This document shows, one piece after another, positions 1 to 10,133 of a stretch of DNA of 64,000 bases. The notes beneath the pieces were generated by a model, which did no database searches, was not told the origin of the DNA, and saw only the letters and a list, made by a program, of their open reading frames with translations. Made by a program: the position numbers and the translations under genes. The stretch is from positions 1 through 64,000 of the forward strand of contig JAZNOL010000095.1 in the NCBI GenBank assembly GCA_045580815.1, in the 5' to 3' direction. Each line of letters opens with the position of its first letter. The first letter of the stretch is position 1. The DNA is from JAZNOL01 sp045580815 (GTDB lineage Bacteria > Bacillota > Clostridia > RUG12999).

Positions 1-375
1 ACTCAGGAAAAATTTTATCTTGCAGACACATCATTAAGACATAGTGTTTTGGGATATAAACCAACATCTATTTCAGCTATGCTTGAAAATGTTGTATATC
101 TTGAATTATGTCGCAGAGGCTATTCAGTAAATATTGTAAAAACCTCAACCGGCGAAATAGATTTTATTGCAGAAAAACAAGGTGATAAAATCTATGTTCA
201 GGTAACAAAAGAAATCAAATCTGAAGAAACCGAAAAAAGAGAATATGACAGACTTCTTGAAATACGGGATAATTATCCAAAATATCTTTTAACAACTGAT
301 AGCTTTGCCGGTGGAAATTATGAAGGAATAAAAACAATGCATATATCAGATTTCCTTTTAAACGATGAATTTTAG
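1..375 (+). CDS. C-terminal part of an AAA ATPase with DUF4143 domain (partial, 5' end outside window)
   Basis: The frame is open from base 1 and gives 124 residues ending at a TAA. An internal ATG at 49 is not the true start, because the upstream residues (FYLADTSLRHSVLG) already match the family. The pattern FYLADxSLR, LENVVYLELCRRGY, EIDFIA, YVQV, REYDRLLEIRDNYPKYLLT, GI and DFLL is the ordered signature of the C-terminal DUF4143 (nuclease-like) half of the archaeal-type ATPases common in Clostridia. The N-terminal P-loop ATPase half lies to the left. These proteins have no firmly established role and are often accessory or mobile genes. It has no visible link to the glycan locus and is separated from it by two hairpins and a repeat fragment. 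Confidence 0.85.
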   Translation, partial: TQEKFYLADTSLRHSVLGYKPTSISAMLENVVYLELCRRGYSVNIVKTSTGEIDFIAEKQGDKIYVQVTKEIKSEETEKREYDRLLEIRDNYPKYLLTTDSFAGGNYEGIKTMHISDFLLNDEF

Positions 376-394
376 ACGAATTTAAAAATGTCAC

Positions 395-510
395 AAAACC
401 TTGATATTACTGGGTTTACAGCAGTTTCCTTAAATTACTAATTTCGGCGAGGCTCTAAACAAGTTACAGGAAGCAAAATGTGAAAAGAACAGATTTTATA
501 TGAATAAATA
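395..510 (+). repeat. Dispersed repeat copy 1 (gene-remnant-like, about 115 bp)
   Basis: This stretch matches 24871-24990 closely: an AAACC..GGGTT inverted repeat, then TTTCCTTAAATTACTAATTT, GAGGCTCT and TTACAGGAAGC. In one frame the second half reads EALNKLQEAKCEKNRFY and ends at a TAA, so it may be the 3' end of a dead gene, but the identity also covers the non-coding first half. A shorter match lies near 45434-45470. It sits just outside the left end of the glycan locus. Its origin was not recognised. Confidence 0.6.
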
Positions 511-520
511 AATTTCAACC

Positions 521-550
521 AAAACCGTCAGTTTGTAAACTGGCGGTTTT
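521..550 (+). terminator. Hairpin terminator downstream of the left-edge gene
   Basis: AAAACCGTCAGTTT pairs with AAACTGGCGGTTTT around a very short loop, giving a long stem with one G-T pair. It can end transcription from the left-edge ATPase gene. The T-rich 3' side is part of the stem. Confidence 0.6.
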
Positions 551-623
551 GATTTACTTATTCACTTTTCACTATTAATTAAAGCTACATATTTACGCAA
601 AACGCAGTTTCTCATTCATCGAC

Positions 624-660
624 AAACCCTCACGGAAAATCAAATTTTCCGCGAGGGTTT
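624..660 (-). terminator. Hairpin terminator at the end of the minus-strand arm
   Basis: AAACCCTCACGGAAAAT pairs with ATTTTCCGCGAGGGTTT around a CAA loop. It lies 19 bases beyond the stop codon of the last minus-strand gene (679) and is the likely end of the long minus-strand transcript. No strong T-run follows on the minus strand. Confidence 0.6.
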
Positions 661-678
661 AAATGACTATTTTAGCTG

Positions 679-3468
679 TTATATTCCGTTATACACAACT
701 ATATAATACGGTGTACAGCTTTGTTCCATTGTGAACAGTTTGCTGCTTTTTTCGTTACCGAAGCTATATGCCGGACGCAGATCTTCAAGTGTTGCTTTGC
801 GTATTATGGGTTTATCCGGATTTTCTGTCACATCCACCAGCACAGCACCTCTCATAAGCGAAGTATCGGTTGACCAGTTCCACGGGAACTGTTCTTCACG
901 CTTTGTTTTGCCTGTTTCAAGAACACCACGCTGTGTAACAAGATTTTTTCCTTCAACATAATAAAGCTCTGCAAACTGGCTTCTGCTTGTTGCTTTGTTT
1001 ATTTCTGTACGTGTTGACAAATCCGGCTGAGCAGAAAGTGAAAACAAAAGCTCTGCACGTCTTACAATATTCTCATTGGTATCGCCATACAAAGCGACCA
1101 CGTCACCGGGCTGAAGATTTTTAAGCATATTATAATTTTCAATGCTTTCTTTTGATTCGTCAACTTTTTCTATTGTATATTCCGCATCCACCATACCTGT
1201 GTGCACACGCAAAACCTCTTTTGCAAAACCGTCATCATCGGCAACCTTTGCAACCTCTTTTACAACAGCTCTTGCGCCAAGCAAAACATCGTTTCCGCTT
1301 GTGTAACACACCATTACAGCAGGAGTCAGATTATCGCCTATATCCCACGCTTCGGCAGTATATGTACGCTCGTCGGTAAATTTCATAAGCGAATATCTGC
1401 TATCTTCATCTTTCATCGTATCCGGCACACTGAACACAAGCTTTGATACAAAATAAAAAGCTCTTGCTGTACCTGACATTTCACCGTTATCCATTTCAAT
1501 ACTTGTCCATGGTCCCGATGCAAAAAGACCACCCTTTGTTCTGACAATCGCAGTCTTTTTCTTGCTGTCAAGACTTAATCTGTCGTCATGATGATTGTTA
1601 TCGATAATTGTTTCTAATGCAGAAATCTTTTCGTCAGCGTTCAGCTTATATTTTACAAGCTGTGACATATCGGTTTTATCCGCAATAATAAGTTTTGCTG
1701 ATGCTGTAAGACCTGAAATTACCTTGCTGTAATCTTTTTCGGTTTTGCCGTTATAATTCAGATTTTCGACCACATCATATATGGAAACTGTGCCATCCTC
1801 TTTAAGCATACGAATCTGCAATTTGCCACCGATGCCCGATGTTGTTGCGGCATTTATAAGATAACCGTATTTAAAACCGGTTGATTCTTCGGTATTTTCT
1901 TTGTAATCAACAATTTCACCGTGAATATTAAGCAAAAATGTTCCGTTGTCGCCAAGTTTAAGATTATACTTTTTAAGATAATTGCTTACCGCTACGGGAT
2001 ATTCTTCGCCGTTTATTATATAAAAGTTTATTCCGTTTTCGCTATAGTTTCCGTCCAAAGTTCCCGAAACGGTTTTATCACTTTCAATAATACGCACATA
2101 TTTTGCATCATCTGCAACAACATTTAACCCGTTTACTGTTTCGTATTTATCGGCATAAACTGAAACAACATTGCCTGCCGTTAAATTTGTTATATCGCCT
2201 TTTTCGTAATATGTTCCGTCAGCTGCCACAGCTTCTGCATTTATTTCTTTGTCTGCAAAATCAAGAATAATCGGCTTTGCACCATTTTCAAATATAACAT
2301 TCAGTTCTGTTTCGTCAAGCAGTTTTATCTGCTGAATAACCGCATCTGTGTACGTATTTATTTTCACCAAATCATAATAATCGTCACCGTCAGAATCAAT
2401 CAGCTCAAAATCGCCGTTTTTCTGTTTAAATATGCATTTGCTGTCATTATAATTCAGAATATAATCAGAAATTGCCTTGCCGTTATACACGATTTTAAAC
2501 GCTTTGTCGAGTTTAAGCACTCTTACTTTTTCTCCGTCATTGTAGCTAAGACGGTATGAAAGATAATTTTTAATATCTTTTGCTTTTATTAAAGTTGTTT
2601 TTGTATCGTTGCGAAGTTTTGCATATAAAATTTCACCTATATCTTCGCCGGGTTCGGCTTTATACCAGAAATCTATATTACAACCGAGAAAATCCTCAAA
2701 TTCATCAGATGCGATATAGTATCTGCCGTCAATTTCAACCTTGCCGGTAACAACATCACTTCCGCTGATTGATGTTTTGAGATTGGTTTTCATTATACCT
2801 TTTGATTTATAAATATCATAATACTCTGTAAGTATTGTAACATCTCTGTGCTTTTCAAAATTTTCATCATCACCGAAAGCCGTCTGCTTATACAAAGGTG
2901 CTTTTACTGCGTTATAAACCATTTTAAGCATTTCGCCGTAGGTAAGTGTCTGTGCGGTTTTATTAACATTTTCATAAAGCTTTACTTCATTTGCCGCAAG
3001 AATATATCCCGACGGATAGCCGCCATTTACAAGGGCGTACATTTTATAACCAAGGGTGCTCACTGCCATAACGGAAAAATCCTGAACTGTGATTATATCA
3101 TCGGGTTTAAATGTGTTGTCGGTATACCCTTGCGCAATATTGAGCTTTGTTGCCGCCATAATGTTGTTATAATCCTCATATGACGTGGGAACATCGTAAA
3201 AATCTTTGCGCACTTCTGTTGTTACGTTGCCGGAAAGACCGCGCATTTCAAGAAGAGCATTTACTGCCTGTTTTCTTGTAACCTCTGCGTTAAAATCAGC
3301 ATCATCGGCAACTGCCAGCACTCCTGTTTTTTGCAGGAAATCCGCCGCTTCAAGGGCAAATGCATCAACTGCAATTTCTGCCGGTTGCTCTTCCTGAGCG
3401 GGCTCGGCAAAAACCGCGCACGAAAGTGCAAGGGTTGCAAGCAAAATGAAGCATATTAGTTTTTTCAT
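679..3468 (-). CDS. Secreted protein with N-terminal SLH repeats and a central DxDxDG loop (paralogue A)
   Basis: A 929-aa secreted protein. The ATG at 3468 is chosen over the one at 3495: it has a GGAAAGGACGG ribosome site and starts a standard signal peptide (MKKLICFILLA..AVFA). Three SLH repeats follow at about residues 40-190 (for example GYTDNTFKPDDIITVQDF), which would bind cell-wall pyruvylated polymers. The remaining 700 residues are beta-rich and match no family I can name. They contain an EF-hand-like loop, DSDGDDYYD, at about 358-366. The whole plan, including this loop, recurs in the genes at 32643 and 35410. It is the last gene of the minus-strand arm, with its ribosome site just beyond the stop of the GH gene upstream. 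A scaffold, S-layer or glycan-binding role is inference. Confidence 0.8.
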   Translation of the reverse strand: MKKLICFILLATLALSCAVFAEPAQEEQPAEIAVDAFALEAADFLQKTGVLAVADDADFNAEVTRKQAVNALLEMRGLSGNVTTEVRKDFYDVPTSYEDYNNIMAATKLNIAQGYTDNTFKPDDIITVQDFSVMAVSTLGYKMYALVNGGYPSGYILAANEVKLYENVNKTAQTLTYGEMLKMVYNAVKAPLYKQTAFGDDENFEKHRDVTILTEYYDIYKSKGIMKTNLKTSISGSDVVTGKVEIDGRYYIASDEFEDFLGCNIDFWYKAEPGEDIGEILYAKLRNDTKTTLIKAKDIKNYLSYRLSYNDGEKVRVLKLDKAFKIVYNGKAISDYILNYNDSKCIFKQKNGDFELIDSDGDDYYDLVKINTYTDAVIQQIKLLDETELNVIFENGAKPIILDFADKEINAEAVAADGTYYEKGDITNLTAGNVVSVYADKYETVNGLNVVADDAKYVRIIESDKTVSGTLDGNYSENGINFYIINGEEYPVAVSNYLKKYNLKLGDNGTFLLNIHGEIVDYKENTEESTGFKYGYLINAATTSGIGGKLQIRMLKEDGTVSIYDVVENLNYNGKTEKDYSKVISGLTASAKLIIADKTDMSQLVKYKLNADEKISALETIIDNNHHDDRLSLDSKKKTAIVRTKGGLFASGPWTSIEMDNGEMSGTARAFYFVSKLVFSVPDTMKDEDSRYSLMKFTDERTYTAEAWDIGDNLTPAVMVCYTSGNDVLLGARAVVKEVAKVADDDGFAKEVLRVHTGMVDAEYTIEKVDESKESIENYNMLKNLQPGDVVALYGDTNENIVRRAELLFSLSAQPDLSTRTEINKATSRSQFAELYYVEGKNLVTQRGVLETGKTKREEQFPWNWSTDTSLMRGAVLVDVTENPDKPIIRKATLEDLRPAYSFGNEKSSKLFTMEQSCTPYYIVVYNGI

Positions 3469-3494
3469 TTTATAACCGTCCTTTCCAAAAGACA

Positions 3495-5705
3495 TTATTT
3501 AAGTGAATTAAGTCTGTAAATCAGAACTGCCGCCTGACCGCGTGTTATATTTTCTTTCGGCATAAGATTGCCGTTTTCATAAAATCTGTTTAAAAGTCCG
3601 CTATTTATGGCATATTCCATGCTTTCTTTCGCCCAGGGTGATATATCGCCGGCAAAATTAAATCTGTCGGTAAATTTTGTGTCGACAATTTCTGTCTCTT
3701 CACTGCCTGTATAATACTTTGATATACGTGAGGCAAGTGTAATAAATTCTTCAACAGTTATTTTTTTGTCAGGGCTGAATTTTCCCTCGCCTGTTCCACG
3801 CATAAATCCGGCTTTATAAACATTATAAACCGCCTGCGCATACCAGGCATCATCGGCAACATCCGAAAACAGACTTGAATAGTTTTCACTTTCAGGCACA
3901 AGTGCGTTTGAAATCATCTGTGCCGCCTGCGCTCTGGTTAAGTTTTCAAAAGGAGCAAACTTGCTTTCGCTTACACCTGAAACAAGCCCCTGCTCTGCAA
4001 GATTCAATATTTCGTTTTTGCCCCAGAAATCGTCAACATCATCAAACTTTGCTTCGCCCTCAAAAGCAACCTCTTCATCACCGCCAAGCGCTTTATTTGT
4101 GCGTTTAAGTCTTAAAAATACAAGACTTTTTTCGGGTGCAACATAGTTTGTAAAGTTTTTAACACTCATAGGTGTTGTAGTTGTTGTGAACACATCTGCC
4201 GTGTCTTTGCCGTACACCTTTGATTCAAAATCAGGTGCTGTAAAAATTGTTTCTTCAACAAGTTCATACTCATTTTCAAATGTAAAGTTTGTATTGAATT
4301 TTTTAAACTCTGTTTTGTTTGTCAGAATCAGCATCAGCTCATCGTCGCCGTTTTGTGTTGCAAATGCTGAATATTTTGAATTACGATGCTCATAAAGACC
4401 ATATTTGTTATCAGATTTTGCATGAGAATACAAAACCTTTTCACCAAGCATTTTGTCATAAAGGTCATACATCTTTATAATTCCGCCGGTGTACCACTTT
4501 TGCTCATAAAGAAGTTCCTGATTGTTTTTCCATTTGTCCTCGTTTACACCGGGACCGAGTACACCCCAGTTCTGCACAAGGTTTGCACCCCAGCAATAAT
4601 AGCTTGATGACCATGTATCAGTGCGTTTGAACATACGGCTTAAAAAGTCTGCTGTTGACAGCACGCCGGTAAGCATTTGTGTCTGTGATTCGGGCCAGTT
4701 TGTATGACCGCCGTTTCTTGGCCATACAGCCGCCTCGGTAAAAGCAAATTTAATCTCTTTATCCCCTACAACACTTCTTATATCTTCTTGCATCTGGTCA
4801 AGATACAGTTCTGTCCACGCCATTGTCTGACCGTCATAGTAAGCATGAAACGAAATATAATCAACATATTCACCGATAATTTTCATGTTGTCAATTATCC
4901 ATCTACGCCAGGTCATATCTTTTATATCCTGTTCAAGAGGATATGTTTTTCCGCACATTACAAACTTTGCTTCGGGAAATCTTTCACGGATTGCAAGAAT
5001 AACTTTTTTACATATGTTACCATATTCCGAGGGATTATCTATATAAGTGTAGTCAACCTCATTACCAAGCTCAAAAGCACCCACATTAACCGGGTCGGGT
5101 ATGCCTGCATCAATACGCATTTTGCCATAGGTTGTTGTTTCATCCCCCAGCCAGAACTCCGCATAATCCGCTAGATTTTCGGGTGTATCATGGATATTGA
5201 GACCAACAATAAATTCACAGTCGGGGTTTATCATCTGAAACTGTTTTATCCATTCTTCGGGACCGTAGTTCTGCGGACCTTCTGAATATGCCCAGTGCGT
5301 TCCCGGTGATTTTCGTTTTGCCATTGGACCTATTGCGTTTTTCCAATAATAATGGTTAAGCGATGTGCCTGCTGTACGGGTGCTGTGTATTGAACCAAGC
5401 TCGGGAACAAGTTTAAGATATTCATCATTAAACTCTGTGCTGTTTCCCGATTTCATAAATCCGCTGTTTGACCTGCCCCATTCAAGGCACATTCCAAGCA
5501 AAGCACGGTCTTCGGTTGTGCGGATAACCTGACTTTCTCTAACGGTAACGTCAACGTCAATTGTTTCGGGAACGTCAAGCTCTGCTTCTTTTCCGTCTGT
5601 TTTATAAACAGGGATAAAATCTTCTTCTGCAACAGCAGATGTCATGGGCAACGCCGACACACAAAGCACCGCCAGAAGCACAAGTGCCAAAAATCTTTTT
5701 TTCAT
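3495..5705 (-). CDS. SLH-anchored glycoside hydrolase, clan GH-A, GH51-like
   Basis: 736 aa from the ATG at 5705; the GGAG ribosome site lies inside the end of the upstream gene and the ATG falls 4 bases past its stop, so the two are translationally coupled. A signal peptide (about residues 1-27) is followed by a TIM-barrel hydrolase domain. The acid/base candidate is Glu216 in FELGNEV and the nucleophile candidate is Glu324 in FAFTEAAVW. A beta-sandwich domain typical of GH51 barrels runs to about 535, and three SLH repeats fill about 554-736 (FDDVDDFWGKNEI, FSDVADDAWYAQAV, FTDRFNFAGDISPWAKES). This gives a cell-surface enzyme. The nearest families are GH51 (alpha-L-arabinofuranosidase) and, less likely, GH79 or GH39. 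The catalytic domain is paralogous to that of the next gene upstream. Substrate is not known. Confidence 0.72.
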   Translation of the reverse strand: MKKRFLALVLLAVLCVSALPMTSAVAEEDFIPVYKTDGKEAELDVPETIDVDVTVRESQVIRTTEDRALLGMCLEWGRSNSGFMKSGNSTEFNDEYLKLVPELGSIHSTRTAGTSLNHYYWKNAIGPMAKRKSPGTHWAYSEGPQNYGPEEWIKQFQMINPDCEFIVGLNIHDTPENLADYAEFWLGDETTTYGKMRIDAGIPDPVNVGAFELGNEVDYTYIDNPSEYGNICKKVILAIRERFPEAKFVMCGKTYPLEQDIKDMTWRRWIIDNMKIIGEYVDYISFHAYYDGQTMAWTELYLDQMQEDIRSVVGDKEIKFAFTEAAVWPRNGGHTNWPESQTQMLTGVLSTADFLSRMFKRTDTWSSSYYCWGANLVQNWGVLGPGVNEDKWKNNQELLYEQKWYTGGIIKMYDLYDKMLGEKVLYSHAKSDNKYGLYEHRNSKYSAFATQNGDDELMLILTNKTEFKKFNTNFTFENEYELVEETIFTAPDFESKVYGKDTADVFTTTTTPMSVKNFTNYVAPEKSLVFLRLKRTNKALGGDEEVAFEGEAKFDDVDDFWGKNEILNLAEQGLVSGVSESKFAPFENLTRAQAAQMISNALVPESENYSSLFSDVADDAWYAQAVYNVYKAGFMRGTGEGKFSPDKKITVEEFITLASRISKYYTGSEETEIVDTKFTDRFNFAGDISPWAKESMEYAINSGLLNRFYENGNLMPKENITRGQAAVLIYRLNSLK

Positions 5706-5709
5706 AAAA

Positions 5710-8700
5710 TCACTCTCCGTAAGTAAACTTATACACCGGTGCAAGCGGCAAAATGCTGTTATAACCGCCGTCCCAGCACATTATTTTATAATCAATACAC
5801 CCTTGAGGGATGTCAAATTCTATCTCTGATGTTTTTATGTTTTTATTAATCGCCGTTTTGTCAGCTAAAACAGATGCAGAAATAAACTTGCCGTTTTTAC
5901 CATAAAACGCCGCTATAAACTGTGCGTTTTGGGTGTAATATCCGCTCCCTAATTTAACAGCTGCTTTTGATGAGTTTTCTTCTTTTTCTGCCTGCACCGC
6001 ATTGATATAGAAACAATGAGGCTTGCCGCTATTATCATTTATCAAAACTCTTGAAACGCCGTCTTTTTGTGGTGTAAGCGATGCCGACTCTTGTTTTAAC
6101 AAATTACCGCATATATCAGCATCGCTTACGGATACGGGATCGCCATCTATATACATTTCAATGTATATCGGTTGATGCGCAAAAACATCAAGCATTTTTT
6201 CTTCGATATCCGACAAAACTTTTATCTCGCCTATTTCATAGGCTTTTGAAGAATTTATCTTTAAATAACGGTATTTATCTTTCTGATTATTCAGAAGTAA
6301 CCCATAATTTCCGCTTGAAAGGTTGCTTGACGATATATATGCAATCTGTTCATAGGATACGCCGTCAGCAGATGCCGAAACAGTAATCGCCGCGGTTGCC
6401 GCAGAATTAATCAGTTCTAACTTATTTAAAATTTTTTCTTCTTTTAAATCTATTATAAAATAAGAACTTTTTGAACTGTACACGGTATTTTCATCACCGT
6501 CAACAGCATATCCGACATCGTTTTGTGCATTGCGTGCAACAGTAACTGCCGATTTTGCCGTAAGATTTTCAAACATTGCTGTCTGCGGCATACTTGCAAA
6601 AACGGAAGACTTTTCTTCACGTTTAATTTCAAAATTGTCAAAATATGCACACCCACCGTCACCCTGCACCAGAAGCTGCGTCTTTGAGGTTTCGCATTCA
6701 AAAGGACTTTCATCAGTAAACGAAGCTGTTGCAACAGTTTCCCCATCAGAATTTTTTATTTCGCCTTTTACTGCATTTCCAATAACCGAAAGCTCAAGCC
6801 GATACCATGCATTGCCCGAAATTTTGTCGCTGAAAGTTGTCTCAAAAACAGTTTTATTATCAACAACTTTTCTTAAAACAGGTGTGCCGTTATATATGGG
6901 GAATGACACCTCGTAATAATCCAGCTCATAATAATTTACCTTTGTGCGAAGTCCAAATATAAAATGACCGCTGTTTTCACGGTAAATATCAACACCAACC
7001 GTCTGATTTTCTGCTGTGCTTGTATCGACAGTCAAATCTGTGCAGGAGGGGAAATTTATTCCGCAACCGTTGGCTTTAATAACACGGTTTTCTGCATTTG
7101 TCGGGTCAGAAGCAATCTGAATATAATTCTTATTTTCGTATCCGCCAAAAATATGAGAATTTCTCCAGTTACCGATTTGTGCTCCTTGTCCGTAAAAAGG
7201 CTCTTCCATTAATTCATAATTTTCAAAATCATCACTGTAAACAGTTTTTTGCAAAAATTCCTCCGCATCGGGAACATAACCGTCAATAAACGAAGTAACT
7301 TCATCAATTGAATTGAAATTTGACGATGCTGCGCCAAGTTTTTGTGCAAAAGCTGTTTTGTCAGGTATTTTATTGTAAAGTTTTCTGTTAAAACCTATGT
7401 AATATTCTTTTTCTGTTAAAATTTCATTTATTCTATCTGCTGTGTTTTTGCCTTTTAAAAACGCAAGTGTGCCCTCTTTTTCGTAAGTTTTCTTTAAATC
7501 ATCTGCATTTTTAAAAGTTTTTAAGCAAAGACTTTCGCATATTTCATCAAAATATTGTGCAAAAACGCCTTCAGCCGGAATAATTCCGAAACTGTCTCCA
7601 TATGCGGAAAGCACGGATTTTATTTCATCTTTATCTGCTGATTCAATCACAGCAACCATAATTTCACGTTTGGTGATTTCTTCAAGTTTTTCTGCTGTTT
7701 CAAAAACATCTCTACACTCCACTGGACTGTATGTAACGAGTTTCTGAGCAAGGCTTTCCAGCACATCGTCAGCAAGGTCTGTTATCTGATAATAGTCATA
7801 TTCCATTATTCGCTCAGCCAACGTGGTAAGATATAGTTTCATTGCATCTTTATCTGCAGCACTGTTAAACGCATTAATCGCCGAAGAAACATATTCCTTA
7901 TAATCGCTGTATTTTCCTGTGCGTTTTGCATAGTTTCTGCGGGTTTCTGCCTCTATGTTGGACAACACAAAATTGTCCGCATAAACCAATCCGGCATCAC
8001 CTGAAATATTAAGTGCAACACCGGTGTTGTTTCCCGAAAGCTCAAATGGAGTTTCGTCAAAGAAAATTCCTGACACCCAGTTTTGTGAATATTTTGTTCC
8101 TATACTGTAGGAAATCACATTTTTGTTCATGGTGATTTTTAAAGTATTATCGTCACCTGCTCGGTTTGTGCTGTTTACAAAGGTTTTTTCATATTTTATC
8201 TCGCCATTTTCCACCTTGCGGAACCTCGCTTTGGTATACTGCGGTTCAAGAAGAAGTTCATAATAAGACTTTTCTTTGTCGTGCACCATTGTACGAAGTC
8301 CGATATAAAATGCATAATTGCTCTGCGAAAACTGCACCTGTGCAAAATGCCGCGAATCAAGCTGCGTTCTGTCACCGCTAAAATTTATTGTTGATGTACA
8401 GCTTGGGTTTGCACCGCCGTTTGAAACAAGCACCATGTTTGTCTCATCTGCCGGGTCAACACCGCTTTTTATTTTTGTGCTGTCCCCGTAGCCTTTATAA
8501 ACCGACGATGTTCTCCAGTTGCCGACAGTTTTGTTCGGTCCTTTCAGAAAATCTCCCATCTCTTCATAGGTTTCCATATCGTCTGTAACAGCATAAACCG
8601 CAGCATCATTTATCGCCGTCTCATTTTCTCGCTCAAGAGTCAGAAAAACAACGCTTTTTGCAGGCAGAACGAATGATGAAAAATCCACTTCGTTTTTTTC

Positions 8701-10104
8701 GGTTGTAGTGGAATAAATTGCATTTTCAGTATCTTTTCCCAGTATTTTTGCATTAATATCGTCTGCCGCAAACACAGTCTGAGAAGTAAGAGTATATGCA
8801 TTTTCAAAATCAAAATTAATATCTACATCATAATCGGCAGATTTGTTTGAAAGTGCAAGCTTGAGCTTTCCGTTTTCCTGCGACATTGCCAGAAGTGACA
8901 CTTTATTTTTCAGCTCTGAGGGAAGATTTATATCGCTTTTTAAAACATAATCCCCCAGATTGTCACCAAAATCGTTATATAGCTTGCCAATGCCGGAGAG
9001 ATACCATTTTTCTTCGTCCACACCTTTTCCGATAAAACCCCACTGTCCGTCAAGAGTGCCCGGATAACAGTAATAGTTTGCACCGGCAACATCACTGCGG
9101 TTATACATACGGATGAGAAAATCCGCAGTAGAAATGCAACCTGTCAGAGCATTTGTGTAACTTTCCACACCCACCTCTGACCATTTTGCCTGTTCAGTAA
9201 TAACCAGTTTTATGCGGTTACTGCCCGTTATGTCCTGAATATCTGACGAAATCATATCAAGATATTTTTCCTGTATTGCCATTCCAACGCCGTCATAGTA
9301 CGCGTGATATGAGATATAGTCAATTTCTCCGCCAACTTCTTTTAAAATGGTTTTATGCCAGCTTCGCCATTCGTCCGATGTTACATTATATTCTACCGGA
9401 TAAGTTTTTCCGCAGGCAATAAATTTTGCGTCCGGATCTGCTTTTTTTATTTCTTTAATTGATGCTTTGATACGTTTGCAATATTCCTCTGCCGAAAGTG
9501 AGCCGTCAAGCTCATTTCCCAACTCATAAGCAAAAACATCAACAGGATTTTCAATGCCGCATTGAGCACGAAGTGCACCAAGCTTTGATGTTTTTGCATC
9601 ACCTGTCATGAACTCTGCATACTCGCCGTTTAACTGCGGTGATTCATTGTAAACATTTATTCCTACAACAAATTTGCAGTTTTCATCTGCGGCAAGACTT
9701 GATTTTATCCATTCAACAGGTCCGAAATTTATTTTATCTCCGGTAAAATACCACACACCGGGAGCTCCGGGTGTTTTTCTGTTTTCGTATTCACCAACCG
9801 AATTTTTCCAGAAAAAATTATTCAGCGATGAGCCTGCCGTACGGGCAAGAGGCATATATTTTATGCCTGATATGCCCTTTGCAAATTCGTCCGATATTTC
9901 AAGAGAAGTTTCGGATTTCATCATTTTGCTGTTGCCGGACGACCACTCACTGCCGACCCCTAAAATTTCGGGGTCGGCTTTGCGAATTACCGTACTTTCG
10001 GTTATAACAGCCGAGGCTTCAAGCAATTCTACGGCATTTGACGCATACGGAAATACACCAAATAAAACCGCTATCGCTAAAAACATCGCCGAATATTTCT
10101 TCAT
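5710..10104 (-). CDS. Large secreted multidomain glycoside hydrolase, GH51-like, with two lectin-like modules
   Basis: 1464 aa with signal peptide (1-24). Residues about 35-495 are a GH51-like clan GH-A domain, with acid/base candidate Glu198 (YELGNELD) and nucleophile candidate Glu304 (LVITEQAKW). An EDFEDYE-type module follows at about 508-715 (WRTSSVYKGYGD), then an alpha-helical stalk to about 965, a second such module at about 967-1170 (NWRNSHIFGGYE), an F5/8C (discoidin)-like region at about 1190-1290 (DENTVYSSKSSYFIIDL) and a C-terminal CWDG module at about 1370-1464 (FIAAFYGKNGKF..IMCWDG). There are no SLH repeats, so the protein is free or held by another route. The start has an AAGGAGTGG ribosome site and lies 29 bases after the upstream stop. 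The modules are shared with neighbours at 10134 and 20288. Binding and hydrolysis of one branched polymer is inferred. Confidence 0.72.
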   Translation of the reverse strand: MKKYSAMFLAIAVLFGVFPYASNAVELLEASAVITESTVIRKADPEILGVGSEWSSGNSKMMKSETSLEISDEFAKGISGIKYMPLARTAGSSLNNFFWKNSVGEYENRKTPGAPGVWYFTGDKINFGPVEWIKSSLAADENCKFVVGINVYNESPQLNGEYAEFMTGDAKTSKLGALRAQCGIENPVDVFAYELGNELDGSLSAEEYCKRIKASIKEIKKADPDAKFIACGKTYPVEYNVTSDEWRSWHKTILKEVGGEIDYISYHAYYDGVGMAIQEKYLDMISSDIQDITGSNRIKLVITEQAKWSEVGVESYTNALTGCISTADFLIRMYNRSDVAGANYYCYPGTLDGQWGFIGKGVDEEKWYLSGIGKLYNDFGDNLGDYVLKSDINLPSELKNKVSLLAMSQENGKLKLALSNKSADYDVDINFDFENAYTLTSQTVFAADDINAKILGKDTENAIYSTTTEKNEVDFSSFVLPAKSVVFLTLERENETAINDAAVYAVTDDMETYEEMGDFLKGPNKTVGNWRTSSVYKGYGDSTKIKSGVDPADETNMVLVSNGGANPSCTSTINFSGDRTQLDSRHFAQVQFSQSNYAFYIGLRTMVHDKEKSYYELLLEPQYTKARFRKVENGEIKYEKTFVNSTNRAGDDNTLKITMNKNVISYSIGTKYSQNWVSGIFFDETPFELSGNNTGVALNISGDAGLVYADNFVLSNIEAETRRNYAKRTGKYSDYKEYVSSAINAFNSAADKDAMKLYLTTLAERIMEYDYYQITDLADDVLESLAQKLVTYSPVECRDVFETAEKLEEITKREIMVAVIESADKDEIKSVLSAYGDSFGIIPAEGVFAQYFDEICESLCLKTFKNADDLKKTYEKEGTLAFLKGKNTADRINEILTEKEYYIGFNRKLYNKIPDKTAFAQKLGAASSNFNSIDEVTSFIDGYVPDAEEFLQKTVYSDDFENYELMEEPFYGQGAQIGNWRNSHIFGGYENKNYIQIASDPTNAENRVIKANGCGINFPSCTDLTVDTSTAENQTVGVDIYRENSGHFIFGLRTKVNYYELDYYEVSFPIYNGTPVLRKVVDNKTVFETTFSDKISGNAWYRLELSVIGNAVKGEIKNSDGETVATASFTDESPFECETSKTQLLVQGDGGCAYFDNFEIKREEKSSVFASMPQTAMFENLTAKSAVTVARNAQNDVGYAVDGDENTVYSSKSSYFIIDLKEEKILNKLELINSAATAAITVSASADGVSYEQIAYISSSNLSSGNYGLLLNNQKDKYRYLKINSSKAYEIGEIKVLSDIEEKMLDVFAHQPIYIEMYIDGDPVSVSDADICGNLLKQESASLTPQKDGVSRVLINDNSGKPHCFYINAVQAEKEENSSKAAVKLGSGYYTQNAQFIAAFYGKNGKFISASVLADKTAINKNIKTSEIEFDIPQGCIDYKIMCWDGGYNSILPLAPVYKFTYGE

Positions 10105-10133
10105 TTTACCACTCCTTGTGTTATCAAGGCTTA

